From: Aquila chrysaetos chrysaetos
Taxonomy: Eukaryota; Chordata; Aves; Accipitriformes; Accipitridae
Assembly: GCF_900496995.4 (NCBI RefSeq)
Contig: NC_044018.1
Span: 5,418,501-5,482,500 of the forward strand
Length of the DNA stretch: 64,000 bases
Direction of reading: 5' to 3'
Position 1 is the first letter of the stretch; each line of letters starts with the position of its first letter. Below the pieces are notes generated by a model. It was given only the letters and a program-made list of their open reading frames with translations, ran no database searches and was not told the DNA's origin. The position numbers and the translations under genes are program-made. This document shows positions 14,201-26,400 of this stretch, piece after piece.

Positions 14201-16909
14201 CCAGTAGACAGCAAATACAATGTTGTGAGACCACTTATCAGTCTCAAAGTGTAACATTTTCTTAATTGCGAATGGTTTGGTTTTCTGCCCTTTTCAGGCA
14301 AGGTGTCCACTTTACTCCTGGCATGCAGGCTGCTGCCCTGGGCAGCACAATTGGAATTGCACTGGTTGGCGGAGCCTTGACAGGTCAGTATGATGCATAG
14401 AGCAACTGAAACATATGTGAATTTAGAGGTTTGCCCATGGAGAACTTCAGTGTATCAACAATTTCATGTGAATAATACAAAATAGAAGAATAGAAATAAT
14501 GCGTGATGGCAGAAACTTAAATATAGAAAAGCAGTTTTCCAACAATTTTGTCTTCAAATTCAGTCTCAATACCTTATTGAATACATGCTTCAAAGATACA
14601 GGGTTGTATATATAGGAATAGTAAGATGTTGTTCTGGATGGAATTCTTCTCTAGATTCAGACACTTAAAATTCTGAACAGAAACTAGTTTGAGATTAAGA
14701 CATATTCATTTAGGCGACACATGTTTCCATGTGATTATGGATACTTTCCAAACAAAAATTCAGGCTCAAATAGAAAATTCCAGTCTGAAACCTGGGAAAG
14801 GTTTGAGCAATTAAAAACAAGCCTTTATTCATGTCAACATGAAGAAACCTGCGTCTCTCACAATGAGAGACCTGATGTCCCAAGATGGTTGGGCATTTCC
14901 GTAGACTGGGAAATGAGTCAGAAAACTTAGATGACTCCCCAGGGCACATCTGAGGAACATTTATTTGGGCATTTTGTCCATTTTCTAACCTCTGATGCTG
15001 TTTTTCCTGCAGGTGGTATTCTAAAGCTGCCCTTCCTGGGACAAGCATCTGACCAGAACTGCTTTGATGACTCTGTTTATTGGGAGGTAAGATACAACCT
15101 CCCTTTATTTTCATTATGTTCAAAGATGTACAGCACATTGCAGTCCTGTTCTCCTGGGGTTTGTGGTTTGCACACGAGTCAGCTTTCAAAAATATTGCTC
15201 TGCCTCAGGCTGTGAATTTATCAAGGCCACCTTCAGGATCTTTTTTGGACTTGCTAGCTAGTATGCCATTTACGTTGGACTAACCTTGAACAAAAAGCAG
15301 AAATAGAACCAATAAATTGAGACCTCAGTAGAGCTTTTTATGTCTCTTCTAAGTGCTCGCTGTGTCAGGTATCCTCTTCCTTTTTGTACTTTAGACACAT
15401 GATATTTGCATTTTTGGCTAAATGTTGCTACTTTTCTAGTGTCATCTAGAATTTCATACTGAATGAAATTTAGAGCACTTCAGTATTTGTAGGGTGAGTC
15501 TCCCTTAGGCTGAGCAGAAGCTCTTCTGCATCCTGGTTGAATGATCTGACCACTGAGGTTATCAGAAGAAGACGGGCCTCCTGGCACTAATGTTTTATGC
15601 ATGAAGACACAAACAATGGGGCTGAGAAACGAGTACATCTGAAACAGCCCTGCCAAGCTCCCTTTGCGCTCAATGAAGAACTGGCTCTAGATTGCAGTTC
15701 CTTTGAATCTTTCCAGATCTATGTCAGGTTACATGAATTAAAACCTTGAAAGTCTCTATATTCCCCACTGATAATGAAAGACCTTTCATTGCTTACGTCA
15801 AACATAGAGCTCTGTACTGTAGAGACCTAGATTTGATCAGTTTAGTCCCACACATTTCTCTGAGTTGGATGCCTACAGTCAAGTGCAGAGCAGAAACTCA
15901 GACATACTTTTCCTCTTCACTAACTTAAGAAGCTCCCTGTACTGTTTGTAGACTTTCTGCATCTCCCTTCATTAGAGACTGATGACAGATTCTTAATTTA
16001 GGCAATCTGAATTTATCCTTTATGCCAGGACAGACTAAAGAAGGCAAGACAAGAAGAAATACATGATATACATTCCTTGTAAATAAAATGTTGTGAACCC
16101 AAAAGGAGATTTTATTAGTTTCTAATGAATTAAATGCCAGTATGAACCATACAATTTAGCTTTTGGTGAGAGAAAGTTTGCAGTCAAAGGGGCACTTTTG
16201 AGCCAAAAGATCAGCTGTAGCAATAGCAATCATAAAAAAACACTTTTAATGACAGCTCTGCAAGTCATTCACTGTTTGACCTCGGGAAAGTCAAAGCACT
16301 GGTTTTAGGCAAGACCTGAAATAGGCTGTCATATGTAAATGATAAAAAATGTCAGGAAAATAAAAGTTTTAAAGTGTGGCAGAAGAATTCACAGCCTGTG
16401 TTAACCAGTGATAACAATACAACCCTGCTCAATTAAAGGTCCTGTAGAATCAAAAGAACTGCTCAGAAATATTCTATTTTGAGTGAGCTTTAACCGGTAA
16501 TGGGAAGGGACATTGACATTCGGTATACAACATCATTTACATTTCATTAGAGATGGTCACCTTGTTTCTTTAGAGCTCTTTGAAAATCTCAGATATTAAT
16601 TTTGCACACTTGTAGCTAATATCAGTGTTAAGATATTCTTCTACTAAGAAAACCCTGAATTCATCCCTTAGAATTCACAGCTGGTGCTTCATGTCAGGCT
16701 GGGTCAACGTTAATAAAAAGACACATAATATCTACAAACAGAATTACATTCTCAGTGCATTTTAGTCTCCTTTTATGGAAAAAGGAAGTCTATATCTCAT
16801 CAACTGAACTCTTCTCTGATTTTCATGGCAGGTTCCAGAAGAGGAGAAACTACATGAAATTCACGCTAACAACTATGATGGGCCCAGCAGATTTGAAGCC
16901 ACAATGTAG
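2202..16909 (+). CDS. RHAG: Rh-associated glycoprotein (ammonium/gas channel), complete, 10 coding exons
   Basis: Coding exons: 2202-2313, 8832-9015, 10286-10436, 10633-10780, 11538-11704, 12587-12724, 13527-13648, 14298-14383, 15013-15086, 16832-16909 (TAG 16907-16909). All introns are GT-AG, phases close, and the product is 419 residues against 409 in human. RhAG is a polytopic plasma-membrane channel of the Amt/Mep/Rh family that conducts ammonia/ammonium and perhaps CO2 and forms the core of the red-cell Rh complex. The protein begins [10 protein letters not shown] with a hydrophobic first helix. Exon 2 carries the hallmark [16 protein letters not shown]. The pore twin histidines are H160 ([12 protein letters not shown]) and H319 ([11 protein letters not shown]), 159 residues apart as in RhCG. 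Oddities: the first extracellular loop is about 15 residues shorter than in human and lacks an N-glycosylation sequon, and the C-terminal tail after VYWE is longer (about 25 residues). Intron 1 is 6.5 kb. The gene call is certain; exon edges are hand-set. Confidence 0.96.
2314..8831 (+). other. RHAG intron 1 (6.5 kb), no internal gene seen
   Basis: The intron opens with a strong GTAAGT donor and closes with a CCCTTCAG acceptor. Open frames inside it, for example a 128-codon minus frame at 4380-4766, have no recognisable domain and no coding context. The only structured item I noticed is the 27-bp perfect tandem duplication at 7378-7431. Erythroid enhancers often lie in first introns, but I cannot point to one here. 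Confidence 0.7.
7378..7431. repeat. 27-bp unit in two perfect tandem copies
   Basis: Positions 7378-7404 and 7405-7431 are identical; the unit starts CAGTTATTTTCACACAGC. It lies inside RHAG intron 1. Perfect identity points to a recent local duplication by slippage or similar. No function is evident. Confidence 0.95.
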
Positions 16910-18839
16910 AAAAATAATTCATCTGTAATATTTGTCCTAATGATGCTCTTTTCAGTCTCTAATGCTAAAAAAAAAATCCAAGTATTGTCCTAATCACATT
17001 AGGTTTTCAAGAAGGGGTGGTAGATAACTATATTTTTGTAATATAAAACAAGCTTGATTTTAGAATACATAGTCATTATGCCGAGCTCAAGTGAATTAAT
17101 TAGATCCTTCCAATATATTTGTTCATCAGAAAAACCCATCACAAACTGCTCTACAAAATTATCTGTATTTTACCTTTTGTCATCACTGAGTCAATATAGC
17201 CATTGAGCAACCTTTGTGTTTCAAGCCTATTACAGGATACCATATTTAACTGCAAGATTTCTGAGTTAGAATCACACCCTTCAACTGCGTAAGGGTAATC
17301 AAGAAGAAATTGATCGATATCATTTATTTGGATTCTAACAAGCTTTTCACCAGAGCATCTCAGATTAACTTTTTAAGAAAATGTGTTGTCCTATTTTTGG
17401 ATGGGGGAGAAAATGTGCTGTATTTTGAAGACTGGTTATGACAGGAAACAAAATGTTGAAATCATTTTCATGGCAAAGCACAGAATATAGTGATTGATAA
17501 GGTATACTAAGTGGCAAGATGAGTATCAAGATTCTTTGTTAATATGTTTATTGAAAGGGAGAAGAAAGTGAAATGGTGAAAAATATCATTATTGGCATAG
17601 ATTTATTTAGACTGTTTCAAGGACACAATAAGGGAATTGAGTAGGAGCTATGAAACCAGGTAATTACATAATATGTCTTATTAGGTCCAACAGTAATAAG
17701 TGGATAGTAGCACCGTTAATGTCAACAGATACAAACCGAACTAAATGCTAGCTCCAAGAAAAAACGTCAGTTATTAGGAACTGATTGGAAAGCAACTATG
17801 TTCAACCTACAGAAGACTCAGTGGAGAACTTCTGTGTGGTGAGTCGCTACCTTTGAAGTCACTGCCTCCTAAAACAAGATAAAGCAGAGAGAAGAAATTT
17901 GAGGCTAAATTAAGATAAATTAACTCCACCCGAGAACTGATGATAATGGCTGCTCATTTAAGAGATACAAAAATCGAGGTGTCTGAAGGAATTCTATGAG
18001 ATGGTGGTAGCTGGAAGCAGAGTCACACATTTGTTCCTACCTACATGGGATAATCCATTGAGAGGCAATGGATGGGAGATGAAAATCTAACAGAAGGATC
18101 ACAGTGCCTGTAGGCATTATTCATACACAGAAAGCTACCACTGATGTCTCAGAAGGACAAGCTACCATGGATGAACTTTCAAGACTTTTTTATATTAGCA
18201 TCTTATTTCAAGTCTTACTTATCAGATTTAAGGGGAAAACTCTTCTCATATAAAATAGCACAGATATTTTCGGTTCTGCTGATGTATTTTTCCTTGAAAA
18301 ACTTTAGAAATATACTAGGCAGGGCTGTCGCATATGTTATATCAGCTGTATACTGCTATATATGTCAGATTTCTATCTATGAATGAAAATACATTTGTTG
18401 TAACACACTTTAGTCCAGATATGCTCTTTTGCAGATGTGCAACGACTGACTCTTTTCTACCTTGTTGGCTAGAAGACATCTTTTCTCCTTTCAAAGCTTT
18501 CACACAATCATTTTTGTAAAAACTGAGAAGGCATTTAACAATGTAAATATTGCATATGTAAACATTTTAGAAGTATTTTGTGCATAATTTACAAGCATGA
18601 AGTATTGAAGTACTTGAAAAAGATTCCATATGTAGACAGACTGTAAAAATCTTATCCTCGATACATGAAGCTCAGCCCTGAAAATCCTACTGGGGGATTC
18701 AAAGGGTCTTTCATTCACCTACAGCTGTAAGGTAATTACTTCACTGATTGTGAGTGTTGACCACAAAGGAATACCTGAGGGAGGAGGTACCACTCACTGT
18801 GAGTAAATCTTTCAGAATGATGTCCTCAATACTTACCTT
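16910..18839. other. RHAG 3' UTR and flank, no further gene seen
   Basis: AT-rich DNA after the RHAG stop. I did not find a canonical AATAAA in the first kilobase, so the polyadenylation site is not assigned. Short open frames at 18144-18386 and 18334-18519 are low-complexity, hydrophobic and unlike any family I know. Confidence 0.5.
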
Positions 18840-19888
18840 TAGTTCTGGATGAAGAGACAGTGAGGTGGATTGAAAACCTGCTGAAAAGCCAGGCCCAGAG
18901 GCTGGTGATCAGCGGTGTGAAGGCCAGTAACTAGTGGGGTACCCCAGGGGGTCAGTACTGGGTCCAGTCCTGTTTAATGTCTTCATTAATGATCTAGATG
19001 ATGGGGCAGAGAGTACCCTCAGCAAGTTTGCTGATGACACCAAACTGGGAGGGGTGGCTGAAACACCGGAAGGTTGTGCCACCACCTAGAGGCACCTCAA
19101 TAGGCTGGAGAAATGGACTGACAGGAACCTCATGAAGTTCAACTGGGAGAAGTGCAAAGTCCTGCACCTGGGAGGAACAACCTCAGGCACCAGGACATGC
19201 TGGGGGCCACCCACGTGGAAAGCAGCTTGACAGAAAAAGACCTGGGGGTCCTGGTGGGCACCAAGTTGAACATGAGGCAACAATGTGCCATTGCAGCAAA
19301 GAAGGCTATTGGTATCCTGGACTGCATTAGGAGGAGTGTTGCCAGCAGGTCAAGGGAGGTTATCCTTCCCCTCGACTCAGCACTGGTGAGGCCACACTTG
19401 GAGTGCTGGGATCCCCAGTACAAAAGAAATATAGACATACTGGAGAGAGTCAAGCAAAGGGTCACAAAGACGCTGAAGGAACTGGAGCATCTCTTATATG
19501 AGGAAACACTGACAGAGCTGGGACCGTTTAGAGGAGAGAAGGCTCAGGGGGATCTTATCTGTGTGTATAAACACCTGGAGGAAGGGTACAAAGAAGACAG
19601 AGCCAGGCTCTTTTCAGTGGCGTCCAGTGACAGGACAAGAGGGAAAGGCGACAAACTGAAACAGGTTCCCTCTGAACATCAGAAAACACTTTCTTACTGT
19701 GAGAGTGACCAAGCACTGGCACAGGTTGCCCAGGGAGGTTGTGGAATCTCCATCCTTGGAGATACTCAAAAGCTGTCTAGACATAGTCTAGGACAACTGG
19801 CTCTCGGTGGCCCTGCTTGAGCAGAGGGGATGGACCAGATGACTTCCACAGTTCCCTTCTGACCTCAGGCATTCTGTGATTCTGTGAT
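18840..19888 (+). mobile_element. CR1 LINE fragment (3' end of ORF2 plus 3' UTR)
   Basis: A 5'-truncated chicken-repeat-1 non-LTR retrotransposon in plus orientation. The visible reverse-transcriptase-end text includes the nucleotide motif CAGCAAGTTTGCTGATGA and peptides such as KDLGVLVGTKLN, KAIGILDCIRRS and SREVILPLDSALVRPHLE. The element ends in the CR1 signature of tandem ATTCTGTG octamers at about 19870-19888. A 222-codon frame (19152-19820) stays open through the C-terminal part of ORF2. The 5' part, with the endonuclease and most of the reverse transcriptase, is absent, so the copy cannot move by itself. It lies between RHAG and the P450. The left edge is approximate. Confidence 0.93.
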
Positions 19889-20413
19889 TTGAAATTCCCA
19901 ATGAATTCAATGGAAGCAAAGTTATACCAATTCCTAAGCACTTTAAAAAAAAAAAGAAAAATCTCTGTGCACTAATCACTTGGGCATTGACATTCTGATT
20001 TCAGTTCTCAGGGTATCAAGGCTATGCCTGTACTAATGAGGAAAATATAACTAATCAGTAACCTGAAGAAAATGCAGACTTTGTGACTTTTATACCAAAC
20101 ACAAGGTTGATGACCGGTGGTTCTCCACGTTCTTGGAATTTCATGCTTGGACAGTGAGCTACACGCTCACCCGGGCACACACACTTGGCTAGCAAACATT
20201 TATCTGCCTCTGTACTGTACTGAGGATTCATTAGCAAGCGCGAGGGAAGAGAACAAAACCAGTCACCAACTGCAAGAAAAACATACCCTTCACTGGGAAA
20301 GAGGTTTATGGACTAGTACAAGCGTCTCTCACAGGAAATTTTTACAGGAGGACAGAGATCCAGAGTCCACATTTTCTCTTTTCTCTTCTGTAGCAATACT
20401 TGGCTAAATAGAG
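19889..20413 (+). promoter_or_regulatory. 5' flank and probable 5' UTR of the CYP2 gene
   Basis: A 525-bp interval between the CR1 tail and the P450 ATG. A pyrimidine run followed by CTTCTGTAG at about 20372-20393 looks like a 3' splice site, so a non-coding first exon further upstream is possible. An in-frame TAA at 20405-20407 lies three codons before the ATG and fixes 20414 as the first usable start. No clear TATA box was found. Confidence 0.35.
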
Positions 20414-23400
20414 ATGGACTGGAGCAGCTGCACTTCCATTGGTTTAGTGTTCATCCTGACTTTTCTATCCATTTTGAAAATGAGAGGTTTCTGGAATAAC
20501 CACCGGGGAAAGAATTTTCCCCCAGGACCAAGAGCATTACCTATCATTGGAAATCTACACCTCTTTGATTTGAAAAGACCCTACAGGACTTATTTACAGG
20601 TAGTCATTATCTTTTCTATTTGCCCCATAATTGCACATATCACCAAGCCCCATAGTCCAAGGTGTCAGAGAGTTTCTCCTATTGCACTCAACGTGTTGCA
20701 TCCACAGATGATCCTTAGCAAGGGACAGGAGACTGTTATTTGAGCAGAAAACTTTAAATGTAGAAAGATTTGTTCTTTACTGTAATACTTTCTCTGTGCA
20801 ACTTCATGCATCTAGGTTTCAGCCTTCAACAACTCTTAAACTAATAACAAGTGCTCTCCTAATTTCTGTGGTAATTTTGAGGAAAAGGTAACTGAATAAG
20901 GAATGATTTTGCTATGTGGTCTAACTCCCTCCACCTTCCACTGATTGATGTGTCTGGGGTTGTGACTGCAGCTTCCTGCCCTCACTGATTTAGCAACCCT
21001 TCTCATCTCCCTTTCCTCCTTTCTTCCCCAAAAGCTGAAGATAACTATATACTCTTAATATTCAGGGCCAACAGTTGCCAGAATATACAGCAGATCTAAG
21101 CAAATCAAAGTAATAAATCTTCCGGTTTTCCTCTAGTGCCTTCTTTACCTAGTTTATTGTAGGACTTTCCTGATTTTGAGTCGAAGACTTCTATGAGCCT
21201 GCTCCTTAGAGTTTTTTCTACTTAGACATTGAAATTACACATCCTCATTGCTGATGATTTTTAAAAGGGGTATTTGCACCTACATAACTGTATGTATGTT
21301 ACATCCACAAATCAAAAGACTGCTCAGATGGAATGTCTGGAAAATCACCTTAGCTATCCAATGCAGCCTAATTGTGCTGCCAAAAGCAAGCTCCATCTCT
21401 TTTCAGGCCAACAGAAGCAACGTGTCTCTGCTGTAATTCAGTGATTCCGTTCTAACGGAGGAGGTTGGTTCTCTGGCTTGAGCTTAGTTCAATATTCACA
21501 CATACTTAGTGTGTAGATGCAACTGGAGACCATATGCTCATCCTGAGCATCACGATTGCAAGCATTGGAGAGTCCTTACTGGAGAACACCCTTTGAAAGA
21601 TCATATTCTGCCACAGCTACAGCAGTCTGGGATAACAGCATCACCATCAAAGTAGCTACTCGTAATTCAGACGCATGTCGCTGCTGCCGTGTTATTTCAT
21701 ATAGTTGGCTGGACTTGCTTACCAGGTGCTGAACATTTTGCATATCGATGCTAAATAGTTGCCTTCGGTTTCTTTGTGCAAACACACTAGAAAATAAGTG
21801 CAGCCAGGAAAACCCCTTCCTACTGTCAGGAGAATCAAGAACACTGAGTTATATGAAAATAAATCTGCCTGTACAAGCTAAAAAGGTACCAGCTTAGGCC
21901 AAAGATTGTCTCTGAGAGAGATTCATGGTGGATGTAGTCATATATAAAAACTGAGAATTTACCTAATGCTAGATCCAGACCCAGAAACACACTGGGTTTT
22001 TTATACAATAACGGTAGCAAAGGTATAAACAGGTTTAGCCTGTAGACAAAAGAAACACAATAACATAGAGATCAGTGTGAAAACATGAGTCAAAAATTTA
22101 ATTTACAGGCATTCCTGAGGGAGGGCAGAGCTGCCAGCACAATCCTTGACTGACCTGGGGTTTCAGCTGTTAACACTTCTTCTCGGTTTAACACAACGGG
22201 ACTCCACTCCTGACTGTGCCATTTAGTCATTAGCCATCATAATGTCTGGCACGTTCATGCTATTTAAATCAATTCTCTTTCTCTATACTTAGAAAACATT
22301 TAACATTTTAGTAACTTAGAGGCAGGACAGGAAAATAAGCAGCACTGAAAGGGTGGTGAATTTCTTTGTAAGCTATAAAAGCTGTGAACCGCTGTTATCT
22401 TCTTCTGACAGCTGTCAAAATTATATGGTCCAGTCTTCAGTGTTCAGATGGGGCTAAGGAAAATCGTAGTGATTTCTGGGTATGAGACAGTGAAGGAAGC
22501 TCTCATAAACCAGGCAGATGCGTTTGCAGAAAGACCTAAAATCCCAATCTTTCAAGATTTGACTGGAGGATGTGGTAAGTTTGTTTTATTTCTCCTTATC
22601 AGCTATTCAGAAAGTTTTTTCCTACAGACAGAGCAGAAGCTGGCACACCACTTTGAATCAGAGACCTGTCATGGTTTAACCCCAGCCAGCAACTAAGCAC
22701 CACGCAGCCGCTCACTCGCTTCCCCCCACCCAGTGGGATGGGGGAGAGCATCGGAAAAAAGTAAAACTCTTGGGTTGAGATAACAACAGTTTAATAGAAC
22801 AGAAAGGAAGAAACTAATAATGATAGCAATATCAATAATACCATGACAATAATACATAATTGTCATATACAATTGGAATTACAAAACAAGAGATGCACAA
22901 TGCAATTGCTCACCACTTGCTGACCAATGCCCAGGTAGTTCCCGAGGGGTGATTCCCCCAGCTCCACTCCCTCCAGTTTATATACTGGGCATGACGTCAC
23001 ATGGTATGGAATACCCCGTTGGCCAGTTTGGGTCAGGTGCCCTGGCTGTGTCCCCTCCCAACTCCTTGTGCCCCTCCAGCCTTCTTGCTGGCTGGGCACG
23101 AGAAGATGAAAAATCCTGGACTTAGTCTAAACACTACTGAGCAACAACTGAAAACATCAGTGTGTTATCAACGTTCTTCTCCTACTGAACCCAAAACACA
23201 GCCCTATACCAGCTACTAGGAAGAAAATTAACTCTATCCCAGCCAAAACCAGGACAGACCATACAAGGCATTGGAAATAGGAAGCAATTTCATTGACTTC
23301 AGTGCATTTATTCAAATTTGAAAGTACTGACAGTGACAACAAAACAACCATAAGTCTAACAATAACAGCAACAGATAACAGATAGTGTCACATTTTCAGG

Positions 23401-26400
23401 CTCTAGAACCGGGGCATGCATGCCAGGGAAGGCATTTCTAGCTCTTGTGGTATGGTTCTGGACTTCTGGTGTTTTGAGCTTATCATTGAACCTCCTTTTC
23501 CTGAAATGAGTATTACACTGATGCTTCTTATTTCAAGTGGTGAATACTGCTTTTAAAATCTGAATGTGACAATGGAATGGAATGCATACAGAATTGGGCA
23601 TTTATTTTAATAAGGGAAATACTGTATACTGAGCTGGGTTCCAAATGAGAGTTTCACACCCAAACTTCATTCATGAAACTCGTGAAAGTTTCATATTTAC
23701 ACCTCCAAAGACCCTTGGACAAATTCAGCAATAATTCTGTGAATATTATAACAGTTGCATCTTTTGATCACATTATTGCCTGTAAACTTTCTTTACATCT
23801 TATTTTTTCTCCTTGAAAAGAATATAACTGAAGTCGTTAGTTACATGGTATAACAATTTCAGTGAAAAACTGATTGAGGAGGTTTTAAGATGCTACCTAA
23901 ATTTTAAAGACATTTGTGCCCAGTCAGGTTTCTCCTGCAATCATCAGAGACATGAGATCTCAGTTCAATTCCACTTCCAAAGTACGATGATCAGCGGTTT
24001 GAATTTCCGATGCCCTTTCTTTCAGTGACAAGTGTCTCTCGGAGATATATATTCTTCTTAAGATTTGATTAAATACCTCTTAAATAGTTTACACTCCTTT
24101 TTTTTTTGTGCAATAAACCTATTGTTGAGGCCTGAAAATACTTAAGGGAAAGTTGGTTTTTTTCCCCAGCCAGATATAATTTAGCTTGTTTTAAAAGTGC
24201 CTGCTACTAAGTATTTACATTATTTTCCTACAAATTAGTTACTTAAAATCTTCTGCCACCTTGAAATGGTCTCTGTGTGTCAGGGCTTGTTTTTGCTCGT
24301 GGTGAAAACTGGAAGGTGATGCGAAGATTTACTCTCACAACCTTACGAGACTTTGGAATGGGAAAAAAGGCCATTGAGGACCGCATTGTGGAGGAGTACG
24401 GGTATCTGGCAGACAGCATTGTGGCACAAGAAGGTGGGTAGATGATTCATTCTTCAAACCTCTAAGGATTTGTTCAAGTACCCAGACGCTTGCCAGTAAC
24501 CTTCTCAAGTTCAGATCTTTTTAAGAAATGTACTTCAGGCTGAATCAATTTAATGAATTTGGCTCCTCTGGCATTTTTGTGTCTTGGCATGGTATTCTAA
24601 CATTGAATAATAATCAATAATAGCAATCTATCATAACAAATAAATAGCAATAATTAGTATTAAATTTACATTTCCAAATTACATCTTCTGCCACAATGTA
24701 ATATATTCTTTTGTTCCTTGTATAGGAAAGCCCTTTGATGGTAGTAAAATGATTAATGCAGCAGTTGCTAACATAATTGTGTCAATATTACTTGGAAAAC
24801 GATTTGATTGCAAAGACTCCAGATTTGTGAGACTTATACATTTGACCAAAGAAAACGTGAGGCTTGCTGGGAAACCTTTGGTTACGGTAATAATAAACAT
24901 TTTTATGTTGCTGTTCCACTGGATGCTATAGGAACATAGTAATACTGGTAGTCAATTGTTTCTATTAAACAGAAAAATCTGAGACTCTGAGATATAATAG
25001 GTTTACAAGCACTTTCTGGGACAAAACAAAGCTTGAGAGACAGTCTGGGAATCTTGAAGCTAACAATCAAACTCCCAGTCTTTCAAAAACATGCTTAAGC
25101 TATACCTTGAAGAGTGCTAAATCTGGACTGGAAAAAATCAGATCATGTAGCGCATGAACAGCAAGCTCAGCATTCCCCCCAAAAATGGTTCACACACATA
25201 AAGTGACCTGGCATAACAGTACACTCTCAGAACACAGGGCAGGGAGAAGCTATAGAGTATGTGGTCTACCTGTACAAGGAGCCCTATACAAAATCTATTT
25301 TCCCACACTTCTAGTACACTGAAATATCTCAATGAGTAATAAATACCCTCTGATCCTTGCATGCAATGCTGCTGCACAGCAGATTCACTTCTGTTCCTTT
25401 AGGCTTTGAAACAGAAAAAAAAAAAAAGCGGAAGAACTGGCTGAAACAATAAAAGAAGTTGCTGGCCAACATTTACATCTCCCTGGTGGCAAGTTGCAGG
25501 TGTTTCAGTCTGACATCTACACTACTCCTGCAAAATAGTAACTTGGGGCTGAGAATTTTCCATGTATTCAGTGGTCCTCGATGGATTTTCTACCATGAAT
25601 TCATCCAGTCACTTTTTCATGTTCTAAAGAACAAAATATTAATGTCAAGTCTTTGCCTTTATGTCTGCAAAATGGGCACAATATTATTAATTTGTTTCTG
25701 TAGTGTTTTCAGACCTCTGGCTGGTAAATTCTCTCTAATCCACTCTTGTAGATGTACAACATCTTCCCACAACTTGGATTCCTCTTAAGGGCTAACAAGA
25801 TTCTTCTCCAACACAGAGATGAATTCCACGCTTATCTAGAAGTTACTTTTGTAGAACGTCTCAAAACCCTGGACAAAAATGATCAAAGAAATTTTATTGA
25901 TGCTTTCCTGGTTAAACAGCAGGAGGTAACTGAAAAATTTCTTATTTCTTCCAACTTTTATGGTTATGTGAAGAAATTTACAATCTGCTTTCAGTCCATA
26001 TAATTATAGCTATATTTCTTTAGGGAATCTATCTTTGACAAAACACAAATAACGAACTGGTAGAGTTGAACAGATATTTCACCCTGTTGCAGTTCCAACC
26101 CCTTTTAATCAGCAAATATTTATCCTTATTTATGCTTTTCTTCAGACTGTATCAATATATTATTAACAGAGGCTGCATCTTTTTATCTGCTCTCTCTGTT
26201 GTCCTAGCCCTTCTGGCTCTTTCAAAACCATAATGCATTACAGAGCAAAAGCGCTACCTGGGCTTTACTGGGATCCTTATTCGGGGTCTCTGAAATATCT
26301 GGGTTACCTTCTTCATAGAGAAACCAGCTCTCTTTGCAGCTGGCCCCAGTAAACGCAGCGATCATGCAAAACATAAAACCTATGCCAACACTATTCTCCA

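Noticed and set aside
14710-15189. 159-codon minus-strand open frame
   Set aside because: It runs antisense across RHAG exon 9 (15013-15086) and neighbouring introns, has no recognisable domain and is best explained as chance.
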